Positions 10,332-20,810 of a DNA stretch of 64,000 nt are shown piece by piece. Location: positions 2,494,501 through 2,558,500 of the forward strand of contig JAUIMM010000582.1 in the NCBI GenBank assembly GCA_031769625.1, read 5' to 3'. Position 1 is the first letter of the stretch. The number at the start of each line of letters is the position of its first letter. The DNA is from Taudactylus pleione. Its lineage: Eukaryota > Chordata > Amphibia > Anura > Myobatrachidae. A model generated the notes under the pieces. The model had not been told where the DNA came from, made no database searches, and saw only the letters and a list, made by a program, of their open reading frames with translations. The translations under genes were made by a program, and so were the position numbers.

Positions 10332-11022
10332 GGACCTCATTCAGAGTCGGTCGCAAGCGCCGATGCGCTCGTAACCAACACGATGGTTAGTCCTGCGCAC
10401 ACGCAGCGGCCGCACTGCACGTGCGCAAGCCCCGGAGCGACAGAGAAACTCTGTCGCTCCGGAGCTTGTTACCAAAGGGACGGCTGTCGATGTTGATAGA
10501 CAGCTCGGAGCGTTTGGTAGGCGGGCCGGGGGGGTGGTTTACAAAACAGAGGCGTTCCTTAACGAACTATTATATTGATTTGGGAAACAACTTAGTATGA
10601 CCTTTTTACATATGCATTAATGTATATCTATCTATATATGTGGTGATCAATTGATAAATGGCATTTTTTACACTTGATGTATTTAGTAATATATGCGCTG
10701 AGTACCCCTTTTGTTTTATCGTTCCTTAACGAATGCCTACCGTTTTGTGGGCGGCCGCACTGACATCATCAGTGATGTCAGTGGGGAGTTTCCTGCTCGA
10801 ACAGAGCAGGAAGCTCATTGGGGTGAGAGCCGAGACCCAACCTTAGGGCCTGGTCGTAAGCCCCGATGGTCGCGATGGTGGTCACCATCGCGACCTTCAA
10901 CCTGGTCGGTCGTTAAGCTGTGGGTGGTAACAGCTTAACGACGACCAGGAGGCCGCACTTCAAAAAGGAAGCTGCCGCCCTCATTCAGAGAGAGCGATCG
11001 CTTCTTGCTCTGAATGAGGTCC
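10332..11022. mobile_element. string-of-hairpins MITE, copy E, interrupted by a retro-insertion
   Basis: Ends are GGACCTCATTCAGAG and CTCTGAATGAGGTCC with TGA duplications (10329-10331, 11023-11025). Modules match copy A in order, including the TGACATCATCAGTGATGTCA palindrome near 10760, the GATGGTCGCGATGG hairpin and the TTAAGCTGTGGGT hairpin. A 153-bp sequence with a 14-bp target duplication interrupts it (see 10567). Without that insert it is about 524 bp. Confidence 0.9.
10567..10719. mobile_element. 153-bp retro-inserted fragment with 14-bp target duplication
   Basis: CGTTCCTTAACGAA occurs at 10553-10566 and again at 10720-10733, flanking an AT-rich 153-bp sequence absent from sister hairpin elements. 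A duplication of this length is what LINE-type target-primed reverse transcription leaves. The insert is short, probably a 5'-truncated LINE or SINE tail. Family and strand are not recognised. Confidence 0.75.
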
Positions 11023-11064
11023 TGAATCTCCACGGACACCTTCATTGTGATTTTCATATGTATA

Positions 11065-12058
11065 CAGGTTGAGTCTCCCATATCCAAATATTCCGAAATA
11101 CGGAATATTCCGAAATACGGAATATTTTCTGCATGACTGAGATAGTGAAAACTTTGATTTTTGATGGTTCAATGCACACAAACTTTGTTTAAGGCACAGA
11201 ATTATTAAAAATAAAGTATAAAATGACCTATAGGCTGTGTGTATAAGGTGTATATGACACATAAATGAATTTCATGTATTTACACAAACTTTGGCCCTCA
11301 TTCAGAGCCGTACGCTCTGAGCAGAGCGCACGCTCTGAATGAGGGCCGGGCTCCATTTTCATGGAGCGTCCTCCTGGATGCTCGTATAGCTGTAGGTCAC
11401 CACCCACAGGCTATACGAGCGTGCTTTGTGATGGCCGCGATGGTCGAGACCATCACGACCATCGAAATTGCGAGCCGGAGCCTGCGGTTGAGGTTTTCAA
11501 CCGCAAGCTCCGGAGTGATTTTGGCTCTATCAGAGCCAAAATCACTCCCACTGACATCACTAGTAATGTCAGTGGGCCGGCTTCTGATGGGAGGCGTTCC
11601 CGTGGGAACGCCCCCGTCAGGGAGGCACGCCCCCGGCACGCCCACCAAAGGGGGCGTGCTGTCAATCAACATTGACAGCACGCCCCCTTTGATCGGACAC
11701 AACGAGAGAAGGACTTTCCTTCGCTCGTCGCGTCTGGCGCATGCGCACGACGGAGCTCCCTCCGTCGTGCGCATGCTCAGTGCATAACATCGACCCACTT
11801 GCGAGCGGACAGCCGCTTGCGAGTGGGTCTGAATCAGGCCCTTTGTTTGAGCCACAAAATTATTGAAAATATTGTATAAAATGACCTGCAGGCTGTGTGT
11901 ATAATGTGGATATAAATCATAAATGCATTCTGTGTTTAGATTTGGGCCGTATACCTAAGACATTTCAATATGGTATGCAATTATTCCAAAATACGGAATA
12001 TTCCGATATCCAAAATACCTCTGGTCCCAAGCATTTTGGATATGGGAGACTCAACCTG
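11065..12058. mobile_element. Tigger/pogo-like MITE, split by copy F
   Basis: The ends CAGGTTGAGTCTCCCATATC and its reverse complement at the right form a perfect inverted repeat of at least 22 bp. They are flanked by TA (11063-11064, 12059-12060), as expected for the Tc1-mariner/pogo group. These ends resemble the widespread Tigger-type 'CAGGTTGAGTATCCC' termini known in vertebrates. A hairpin element at 11293-11841 sits inside. Without it the element is about 445 bp and contains two diverged copies of a 'tataaaatgacctataggct' block, an internal tandem duplication. There is no transposase. Confidence 0.85.
11293..11841. mobile_element. string-of-hairpins MITE, copy F
   Basis: Ends are GGCCCTCATTCAGAG and TCTGAATCAGGCCC, with TTT duplications (11290-11292, 11842-11844). 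It is nearly identical to copy B at 4213, with about an 11-bp extra piece near 11630 (CCCCCGGCACG), so the two are recent relatives. It inserted into the Tigger-like element and is therefore younger than it. Confidence 0.92.
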
Positions 12059-12060
12059 TA

Positions 12061-12489
12061 TATTATAAGAACGTGCTATGGCTGACGTGCGCATTATCCA
12101 CAGTGGGTCAGTGAGCTCCTAATAACCTCCGGGAGAGATTTAATAGAGTCACATCTGATTTCTTCTTCACAATCCCTAATTTATATCCGAGACTCATACC
12201 TGCCTTCCACTCGGGCCAGGTGGATGCATTATTTAGAGCCATTTCTATCTGCCCGCCTCCTGCTCATCCTGTATAATTTAGTGACCTTCCTAAGCTAAAT
12301 GATCTGCAAATATAACGAGAAATCAATGTCATTATCCCACTGACAAGGGCAGGACACAAGGTGAGAAAGGGAGAAAGCCTTGTGGGGATCATTTTAATCA
12401 GGTTCACTTATATGTCCCAGCTCGAGTGCTCCGCTCTGCGAAAGATCTGCGTCTCTCTCACCCACGCGCATTACCAGTTACAGGACTGT
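12061..12489. other. non-coding stretch, no feature recognised
   Basis: Unique-looking sequence lies between the Tigger-like element and the next CATTCAGA-family element. No coding or RNA signal was found. Confidence 0.35.
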
Positions 12490-13082
12490 GGGCCTGATTC
12501 AGACCCGTTCGCTATATGCAAGCGGCCCGATGTTCTGCGTACGCGCATGCACATGCTTCGTTCTGCGGTGCGCGAACTACTCGCTGCGATCGCATACTGC
12601 TCGCTCACCCAGCAAAGGCAGCCCAGGGTAATGAGTGACAGGAGAGGCCGTTTGTGGGTGGTAACAGGGGCAGGACACTAATAACGGGGGGTTGGAGATG
12701 CGAACGCAGGCGTGCCCGGGTGTTTCAACGCCGTGTTAGAGGCGTGCATAATTAACAGGCAGCGTCATAGTACACGTCACTTGCCATTTTTTTACACTGA
12801 TTTCCTCGCAATGCTTGCGGTAGGGTAAAGCTGCCTCAAGCACTGCGTTCACATCCGATGGTGCTCGATGTACCAATGTTTAAATACACTTCCTGGAGAT
12901 GACGTGGTGCTGGTGGGCGGCTCTGCCTGTGCGATGGGCGTACGCATACACAAAGTGGCCGCTCGCTAAGACATGGTGGGCGTGCTTATGCCTTGGCGAG
13001 CGATCGCTTCCCGTGGTGTCACTTTGAAAAATTTGCATATGCATCTAGCGAGCATATGCAGATAGCGACCGGGTCTGAATCA
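12490..13082. mobile_element. CATTCAGA-family element, G/K subfamily, copy G
   Basis: It starts GGGCCTGATTCAGAC and ends GGGTCTGAATCA. It lacks the last five bases (GGCCC), yet TGT lies on both sides (12487-12489, 13083-13085). It is closely similar over its length to 34630-35233, sharing 'taacaggggcaggacactaa', 'gcataattaacaggcag' and 'catccgatggtgctcgatgt'. It is less palindromic than copies A, B and C but has the same termini. The 106-codon open frame has no recognisable domain. Confidence 0.8.
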
Positions 13083-14295
13083 TGTTGGCTATCTTTCTCT
13101 CAGTCCTATCAGGCTCCCAGACCTGTCAGTATGTCTCTGAGTCCTACATGTTTCTCAATTCTATCTTTCTCTCAGTCCTATCAGTCTGCCTCACAGTCCT
13201 GACTTTCTCTCAGTCCTATCTGTCTCCCAATCCTGTCAGTATGTCCCCCAGTCCTCAGTCTTTCTCCCAGACCTGTCTTTCTTTCAGTCCTGTCAGTATA
13301 TCTACCAATCCTGTCTTTCTTTCAGTCCTGTCAGTATGTCTCAGACTTGTCTCCCAGTACTGTTAGTATATCTCCCAGTCCTGTCAGTATGTCCCCCAGT
13401 CCTGTCAGTATATCTCCCAGTCCTGTCAGTCTTTCTTTCAGTCCTGTCAGTATGTCCCCCAGTCCTGTCAGACTTTCTTTCAGTCCTGTCAGTATATCCC
13501 CCAGTCCTGTCTATCTTTCTCTCAGTCCTGTCAGTATGTCTCAGACTTGTCTCCCAGTACTGTTAGTATGTACCTCAGTCCTGTCAGTATATCTCCCAGT
13601 CCTGTCAGTAGGTCCCCCAGTCCTGTCAGTCTTTATTTCAGTCGTGTCAGTATGCCTCCCAGTCCTGTCTATCTTTCTCTCAGTCCTGTCAGTATGTCTC
13701 AGACTTGTCTCCCAGTACTGTCAGTATGTCCCCATGTCCTGTCAGTATATCTCCCAGTCCTGTCTTTCTTTTAGTCCTGTCAGTATGTCCCCCAGTCCTG
13801 TCAGTATATCTCCCAATCCTGTCTATCTTTCTCTCAGTCCTATCTGTCTCCCAGTCCTGTCTATCTTTCACTCAGTCCTGTCAGTATGTCTCCCAGTTCT
13901 GTCTATCTGACTCCTAATCCTATCTATCTTTCTCTCAGTCCTATCTGTCTCCCAGCCCTGCCAGTGTTTCCCAGTCCTGTCTATTTTCACTCAGTCCTGT
14001 CAGTATGTCTCCCAGTCCTGTCTATCTGTCTCCCAGTCCTGTCAGTATGTCCCCCAGTCCTGTCAGTATATCTCCCAATCCTGTCTATCTTTCTCCCAGT
14101 CCTGTCAGTATATCTCCCAATCCTGTCTATCTTTCTCTCAGTCCTATCTGTCTCCCAGCCCTGCAAGTGTTTCCCAGTCCTGTCTATTTTCACTCAGTCC
14201 TGTCAGTATGTCTCCCAGTCCTGTCTATCTGTCTCCCAGTCCTGGCTATCTTTCTCTCAGTTCTATCTGTCTCCCAGTCCTGTCAGTATTTTTTT
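13083..14295. repeat. 21-bp minisatellite (CAGTCCTGTCAGTATGTCTCC type)
   Basis: There are about 55 units of 21 bp or close variants (AGTCCTGTCTATCTTTCTCTC). Because 21 is divisible by three, the array keeps frames open for up to 187 codons, producing heptapeptides such as SPVSMSP and VLSVCPP. The frame has no flanking exon signals and the peptides follow the DNA period, so it is not a gene. The array abuts the right edge of copy G. Confidence 0.95.
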
Positions 14296-14541
14296 TCCCA
14301 TATCGGCAGGATTACCTGTACCCTGTGACCTCCAGAGGAAAGGAAACACCTACCTGTTCTACGTCTGTTCGGAGTTGAGCCCAATGTCTCAGAGCTCATC
14401 CAAAAGCAGAACTGAACTATAGTAAATGGTCAAGAGCAATTAGTCATCCCCATTGAAAAGGTGCTAAAGCAGCAATACCGTACAACCAGAACTACAGGGT
14501 TCCAGGTGCAAGTGTAGGAGCCTGATGTTGGCAAAGACTAT

Positions 14542-14740
14542 GGGGTCTATTTACTAAGCAGCGTTAGGAGTCACAGTGAAAAGTGATAAGAAAGTGATAA
14601 GGTGCCAGCCAATCAGCTCCCAACTGTCATCTCACAGGCTGTGTTTGAAAAATGACAGTTGGGAGCGGATTGGCTGGCACCGTATCACTTTCTTATCACT
14701 TTTCACTCTGTCTCCTAACACTGCTTAGTAAATAGACCCC
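14542..14740. mobile_element. 199-bp palindromic MITE (GGGGTCTATTTACTAAGCAG)
   Basis: One long hairpin: the left arm GGGGTCTATTTACTAAGCAG returns inverted at the right end, with inner arms AAAAGTGATAAGAAAGTGAT and AATCAGCTCCCAACTGTCAT. Two further copies are at 15864 and about 27433. The flanks TAT and TAA do not match exactly as a 3-bp duplication. Confidence 0.85.
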
Positions 14741-15863
14741 TAAACCTTTTACAACGCTACGTTTCTGGATCAAAAGCAGCCGGATATCTAACATTTAATT
14801 ATCAAAGCTTTGCTGCAAAAACGGAGAGGAGCTAAGGCTTTTGGTGGGCGTACCCTAGCTCTGCGGCGGATGCCCGCACTGCGACTGAGAGGTTTCAAAC
14901 ATAGACGAACATAGAAATGCCGGCGCACTTTCTTCCACAGTACACTGACTCCTAAGTACACGTCTGTACATTTATCGCAAAGCTACAAGTAAAACTTGTA
15001 TAAAAACACGCCGGCAATAATTTCCCCTTGAAACTTTACTTAAAATCAACCCTAGAAGTAGCTGCTGAACGGTTCCAAACATTGTCTGAGAACTAATTAT
15101 TCACCGCGGCGCACTGGAGAGACGCCTGTCAGACAGAGGACACAACATGTGAAAAGAGCAGAGAGACAGAATAGAAAATATAAATCAAACAGCCAGAAGT
15201 ACTAAACCGCATGATTAATAGAAGCACGGCCTGCAGACTGGGATCCCTGCAGACACTCGCGCTCGCTCTCGAGGGTCGCAAATTCCCATCTGAGAATCCT
15301 CTGCCGCAAGATGCTAAATCACACGTGATAGGTGCCAGGAAATTGTCATTAATAATAAAAGTATATATAGTTATTCCCCTAATTAATAACACAGGTCATC
15401 AGTTACAGGAGGCATGTAGACGTTTCACAGCGCCAGTACTATGTTCGCTATTATTTCACTGGTCACGCAATACGCACAAAATTAGGACTCGACAAATTCT
15501 GGCCCGTGCTATTTCTGCAAGAGCGGCAATATGTCCGCAAAGCGCATTTCCACACCCTCTTTATAGGCCCTGGCAAAACCAGTCTGTGCTGATACACCTG
15601 GATGCGCGCAGAGGAAATAGAATGAAAATGTGACTTATTATTATTATTACTACCAGTGTGAGATCATTAATGTCACTAGTGTCACTAATCAAACATTTTC
15701 TCCCATAAATTACTATTAGGGTTTTTGGTGAGAGTGAGGGGACACCGAGCCTGTCTATGTTACACGTCTCACTTTTACCTGTATGTGTTTATTACATTGG
15801 CTCATACAGGTTACAGGTGGCCTCAGGCTCTGACAATCTCTCTCCTCTTCTGTACTCTTCTGA
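14741..15863. other. non-coding stretch, no feature recognised
   Basis: No transposon ends or repeats beyond a short ATT run near 15637. A 140-codon open frame at 15211-15633 has no recognisable domain or repeat pattern and unremarkable codon content. It is left uncalled. Confidence 0.35.
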
Positions 15864-16040
15864 GGGGTCTAGTTACTAAGCAGTGTTAGGAGACAGAGTG
15901 AAAAGTGATAAGGTACCAGCCAATCAGCTCCCAACTGTCATCTCGCAGGCTGTGTTTGAAAAATGACAGTTGGGAGCTGATTGGCTGGCACCTTATCACT
16001 TTTCACTCTGTCTCCTAACACTGCTTAGTAACTAGACCCC
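15864..16040. mobile_element. 177-bp palindromic MITE (GGGGTCTAGTTACTAAGCAG)
   Basis: Same family as 14542, with clean TGA duplications (15861-15863, 16041-16043) and nearly perfect arms. The low divergence between arms points to a young insertion or arm-to-arm correction. The 3-bp duplication fits a Harbinger-like mobiliser. Confidence 0.9.
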
Positions 16041-16054
16041 TGAGTTACATATGA

Positions 16055-16385
16055 AGGCAGTGCTTCAGCAGGGTATGCACTCGGGAAGCCGGCGGAACTA
16101 ATCCCGACAGCCGGCTTCCCGACTGCTTTATCCCAGCGAGGGTTAAGCTAAATCTAGACGCCTGTCATCTTACCGATGCCGGGAGACCGGCTCCCGGCAT
16201 CCCGATCGAAGAGATGCCAGGCGCCACTGCGGACAGTCGCGGAGGGGGGGGGTGGGTTAGGTTTAGGGCTCCCGGGGGGTACTTAGGGTTAGGTACCCCC
16301 CCGGGAGGTTAGGGTTAGGCTAGGGGTAGGGAGGGTTAGGCACCCCCGGGGGGGACTTAGGGTTAGGGACCCCCCCAGAGTGGTC
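16055..16385. mobile_element. GC-rich foldback MITE containing TTAGGGTTAGG-like tract
   Basis: Adjacent hairpins GGGAAGCCGG/CCGGCTTCCC and GATGCCGGGAG/CTCCCGGCATC are followed at 16253-16375 by G-rich sequence. That tract repeats TTAGGGTTAGG between CCCCCCGGG blocks. Similar GGTTAGGG tracts sit in the elements near 53936 and 58676, so this is an element-internal motif rather than a telomere remnant. The right end is not defined. Confidence 0.5.
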
Positions 16386-16957
16386 TCAAAGCTGCCAATC
16401 TCTCTTGTTTCGGACCGTCACCTCTACATTTTTGGACCTCTCGCCTCCACATTCCCCTAGCACTGGCTCAGTGTTGGATCTCTGTCCTAGCTGTCACCCT
16501 ACACACCATCTCTGAGCAAGACTTAGAAGTACAAGATGATAACCTCCTCTTTTTAAGTTGTTGCCCCCCCCCCAAAAAAAGGGGGTCATTAGCGCTTCCC
16601 TAAATTATTTTAAAAGAATGACCAATGGTGCCTTCAGCTTGCGCAAATAACTCTGTGGGCATAGTCGACTATGGCGGCAATCCGTCACGGGGAACTTACT
16701 AAGCGATGAAAAGACAAGCATTTCATGGCAGGTCCCCTAACACATAGCTCCATCCAATGTGTTAGTTACCAGTCCCGTTCCCGGCTCCAGAGCTCCTTGC
16801 GCATGCTCTTCACCCGCAATGAGATCTCGCAGTAATTGGGGTCGGACAGGAGCCATAATGTAACGCATCAGCACTAGACTGGACTTGCCCAGAACGACGG
16901 ATGGGGGAGTTTTCTCTCATCCACTGCAGCATCTAACCTGTCAATACATATCAGTGA
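16386..16957. other. non-coding stretch, no feature recognised
   Basis: No coding signal. A C-run and A-run lie at 16563-16580. Diverged repeat sequence is likely but cannot be assigned. Confidence 0.3.
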
Positions 16958-17029
16958 TACTGGGAGAGTGATGAAAAGGAGAGATAAAGCACCAACCAAA
17001 CAGCTCCTAACTGTCAGTTTATAGGCTAT
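16958..17029. mobile_element. half copy of the palindromic MITE, cut by a Harbinger-like element
   Basis: 'gagagtgatgaaaaggagag' and 'aacagctcctaactgtcag' correspond to one arm of the 14542/15864 family. The matching second arm was not found beyond the adjoining element, so this is a diverged fragment. Confidence 0.4.
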
Positions 17030-17815
17030 GAGCCGTATTCAATTTGAGCAGAGCCGCAATACTTTTTCGCGGCCCGGACTTTTCGCCTGCTTCGCCTGTT
17101 TTGCAGGCGGAAAAGTATCGCGCGCGTGCCCGCTTTACCCCGTTTTCAATTTGAAAGTACGTGAAAACGGGACCCGGCGAAACTTGAACAGGCGGAAAGT
17201 ACTGTCAGAATTGGGGACATCAGCCTGACACCCCCCAAAAGATGCTCTGACATGGGGGTTAGCTACGGTACCCCCCGATTTGGCTTGCTGAAGGTATTTG
17301 GTGTTTTTAAACTAGCTCAATAGCTGCTAAATAGCGTTTTTCTATACGTGGTGCAGAATAGTATTTAGGAGTATTTTTTGCAGAAAATAAGTTATCCCAG
17401 CAAATTTGGGGTACTTGAAAATGGGGGTCAGCATATTTAAAAGTTGCTAAAGTGAAGTTGAAAAAATTGTGAAAAATCCACCTGCTGCGAGCACCTGCAA
17501 TCAAAAAAACACCTGTGGCATACTTGGGGACCCCCCCCCCCAGAGTCAGGTTTGCTAGTTTTTAACTTTGTCCCCCAACTTTTTTTTTTTTTTCGCCCCT
17601 TTTTCAAAGTAATTTTTTGGGGCGTCCTTAAGTGTTTTATTTTTATTTTGACACAGTTTACTTTTGGGGGACTGTCTGAAGGCTGCAGGGGGGTTCCCGC
17701 ACCGTTGCACCCCAAAACCCCAATTCTGCACTTTTTTCCGCCTGCTATTCATAGGCGAAACTTTTCCACCTATTACATGGCATTGACTTTCCGCCTAGGC
17801 GAAAAGTCGCCTATA
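17030..17815. mobile_element. Harbinger-like element with GTATTCAATT terminus, right end decayed
   Basis: It starts GAGCCGTATTCAATTTGAG, which resembles the termini of the intact elements at 44856 (GGCCTGTATTCAATT) and 48288 (GGCCCGTATACAATT). Like them it carries blocks of the type 'cttttcgcc' and 'gcctaggcgaaaagtcgcc' and a polypyrimidine/purine middle. The right terminus cannot be placed exactly. There is no transposase frame. Confidence 0.6.
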
Positions 17816-18906
17816 CTGTACACTAAATAAGCTGTACTTGCTGTGACAGTGATCCACAGCGGGGTAAAGGTAAAACACACCTGGATACGGGATTATCCTC
17901 AGACAAGAAGCTTCTTTCAGATACCTGCTCACCAATATTATACATAGTAATATAAAGTGTTGTCATTTGTCTGCAGACTGGAGGCAGCCATTTTGTGGGA
18001 TACCGGTTGTGTCCCATCCATCTATATTATGGATCACTGAACAGAAACAATGATTCTGTTGGTAAAATCCATTCTATTTGCTATACATCCGTACTTTGGA
18101 GTTTTAAAACAGACTGGCATGCTTTGACTTGTAGTTCCAGTGCAGCTTCCACAGTAGTTGCAGCTACAGGTTGCATTAGCCTGTTATAAAAATTACCAGG
18201 GCAGGTTGGTGTGGGAACGACAGGCCATTTAATCTTCTCAGCATAATGCTACTTAGACTGTTAGCTCCTTGGTTCAGGGCTTAGAAGAACAGAACAGAAC
18301 CTGAATGCCCCGTGCCGATATCAACATAAAAACATTACACTGGAAATAACATTGACGATGGAAAATTCCTCGAAAATGAAAGTGCTATGAGCTGCAATAA
18401 TCACTAAAGGAAATGTTATATTTGTTTTATATCGTTTGCCCTGCGGTCACTTATTGACCCTAAATTTCCTGAGTGGGGAATAACGGACACTTCTGCCTGT
18501 TACATGTATTCCCAGCCAGTGGGGTCAGCAGCTCGGAGACTGGTCTTAAGGTCTCTACAAAGTCTATTCTCTCATCCTTTGCTTTCCAGCTCCTAACATC
18601 AGCGTTCCCAGGGCTCCGTGTCTTTATTCTCGGACGTAGGACGTACAGGCGGGGAGATGACTGACGGTAACAGGCTCTCTGCGGATTCTAGGAAGCGGCT
18701 GGCAGGGAGACTGGGACTTGTGGTGCTACAACAAATATTTTATCAATTGACATAAGGCACTGTACATGAGATAATCAAAAGATAAATGAGTAAACAGAGC
18801 AAGTGCGCCAAATGTATCACAAATAATAATAATTAAAAGAAAGACTGGACTTACGGAGCCATAAGGAACCCTGTGATTAACTCTTTCTGTATCCTCCTGA
18901 TACATA
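17816..18906. other. non-coding stretch, no feature recognised
   Basis: Unique-looking mixed-composition sequence. Open frames are short and unrelated to known domains by eye. Confidence 0.35.
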
Positions 18907-19386
18907 GGGTCTCAATCAGACCCGGTCGCAAGCACTGATGCACTCGCAACCGGGTCGATGGTTAGCCCTGCGTACGCACAGCAGCCGCACTGCGCATGCG
19001 CAAGCCCCGGAGCGAGAGAGAGACTCTCTAGCTCCGGATCTCTCTACAAAAAGGGTGGCTGTCGATGTTGATCGACAGCTCGCCCCGTTTTGTAGGCGGT
19101 CCCGGGGGGTGGTTTCAAAAACGGACGCCTGCCGTTTTGTGGACGGCCGCACTGACATCATCAGTGATGTCAGTGGGGAGCTTCCTGCTCGATCAGAGCA
19201 GGAAGCTACCTGGGGCTTGCGGTTGCCAAAACCCAACCTTAGGGTCTCGTCACCATCGCGACCATCAACCTGGTCGGTCGCTAAGCTGGGAGTGGTAGTG
19301 ACCAGGAGGCTGCACTAAAAAAAGGAAGCGGCCGCCCTCATTCAGAGAGAGCGATCGCTTCTTGCGACCGCCTCTGAATGAGGGCT
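18907..19386. mobile_element. string-of-hairpins MITE, copy H
   Basis: Ends are GGGTCTCAATCAGAC and CTCTGAATGAGGGCT, with ATA duplications (18904-18906, 19387-19389). Module order matches copies A and E, but several modules have lost one arm (the GATGGTCGCGATGG module keeps only part). Arms of the TTCCTGCTC hairpin at about 19180-19207 are intact. The 126- and 106-codon frames on opposite strands are palindrome side effects. Confidence 0.88.
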
Positions 19387-19535
19387 ATATTCCATACAGG
19401 TGATCCTTCCACCGACGATGTTGGGTCACTTTATAGAAGCATCACCTATCTGCAGACGGGGGAGTGCTACGAGGCCAGGCCCCTGTGACTTGCGGCACGC
19501 CCCCATATATTTAACCACGCCCCCCAGAAAGTGCT

Positions 19536-19757
19536 GCCACGCCCCTTTTACGCGAATGCACACAGGGAGATTCCAGGGCTGATTTAAAGCCCCAGTCCGT
19601 CCCTGCCTCTTACACTACAGTTGCGCCAAATAGCTCCTCTCGGCGCGCCACGCCCCTTTTACGCGAATGCACACAGGGAGATTCCAGGGCTGATTTAAAG
19701 CCCCAGTCCGTCCCTGCCTCTTACACTACAGTTGCGCCAAATAGCTCCTCTCGGCGC
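19536..19757. repeat. exact 111-bp tandem duplication
   Basis: The 111-bp block starting GCCACGCCCCTTTTACGCGA at 19536 recurs at 19647 with no visible difference. It contains 'cagggctgatttaaagcccc' and 'gcgccaaatagctcctctcg'. Identity of the two copies indicates a very recent duplication or conversion. Confidence 0.92.
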
Positions 19758-19912
19758 GCCAGACCCCAGGCAATGCAGCCACGCCGTGCGTCTTTCTCAC
19801 TCAAAATATACACCTTATTCTCCAAACTACAACAAAAGGGAGCAGCAAAACTACTTTGCATGATTGCATTTGATCAATGTGATGTGCGACATATGTACAT
19901 ACATGCGACTGA

Positions 19913-20461
19913 GGACCTCATTCAGAGCCGCTCGCAAAATGCAAGCGCTCGCTCTGAATGAGGGTGGCCGCATCTAAAAAATGATCCGGCCTCCTGGCCA
20001 CTCGCTAAGCTGTGGGTGACCACCCACAGCCTTAACGAGCGGCCAGGATGATGGTCGCGATGGGCAAGACCATCGCGACCATCGGGGCTTGCGACGAGAC
20101 CCTTGTGGTAGGGTCTTGTCTGCCGCAAGCCCCAGAGACCTTTCAGATATAATAGAGCCGGAAGCTCTCTCACTGACATCACTGGTGATGTCAGTGGGGC
20201 CGCCTACAAACGGCAAGCGCCAAGCGTTCGCTTGGCAACGCCTCCGTTTGTGAAACCACCCCCCCGCCACGCCTACAAAATGGGGCGAGCTGTCGCTCAA
20301 CATCGACAGCCGCCCCTTTTGTAATGAGCCCTGGAGCGAGAGAATTTATCTCTCGCTCCGGGGCTTGCGCACGCGCAGTGCGGCCACTGCGCTTGCGCAA
20401 AGCAAAACATCGACCCACTTGCGTGCGCTCAGGCGCTTGCGAGCGGGTCTGAATGAGACCC
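19913..20461. mobile_element. string-of-hairpins MITE, copy I
   Basis: Ends are GGACCTCATTCAGAG and GGTCTGAATGAGACCC, with TGA duplications (19910-19912, 20462-20464). Modules run in the copy-B order: a terminal hairpin with GCGAGCGCTTGC-like arms, CTCGCTAAGCTGTGGGT, GATGGTCGCGATGG, TTGCGACGAGACCCT, TGACATCACTGGTGATGTCA, the GGGCGAGCTGTCG hairpin, GAGCGAGAGA and GACCCACTTGCG. Minus-strand open frames are not genes. Confidence 0.9.
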
Positions 20462-20464
20462 TGA

Positions 20465-20810
20465 GGCTGAATCTGTGTACAAAGTGCCGCGATGCAGCGG
20501 CTGCGACTTTATTTTTACGCCAAGTTCCGTTGCGCTTCATCTGCGACTTTCTACATGTTTAAAACGAATTCCTGTGCGGTTAATGTCGCAGCCCGGCGCC
20601 TCTAGTGCCACAAAATAAAAATAAAAACTCTCGGAGCAGCTCAGACTTTATGGCTTATAAACACCCGGTGTACGAGGACGCATCTATAGCTATATAATAT
20701 ACATTTCATATATTTTATTCATATAGTTCTAAACATCATTTGATTTGATTTTTTTTTTTTATTAAATTAATATTTTGAATAGTATCCTACGCTTTGTAAT
20801 CCTAAACCGT
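20465..20810. other. AT-rich non-coding stretch
   Basis: No coding or repeat structure beyond simple AT-rich runs near 20745. Confidence 0.3.

Noticed and set aside
13347..14422. 178-187-codon frames with SPVS heptads
   Set aside because: 21-bp array translated; the frame ends where the array ends.
15211..15633. 140-codon open frame
   Set aside because: No recognisable domain, signal peptide or repeat pattern; the length is within chance for a 64-kb window.
16253..16375. Interstitial telomere remnant of a chromosome fusion
   Set aside because: The TTAGGG tract is irregular, mixed with CCCCCCGGG blocks, and the same tract type recurs in other MITEs.
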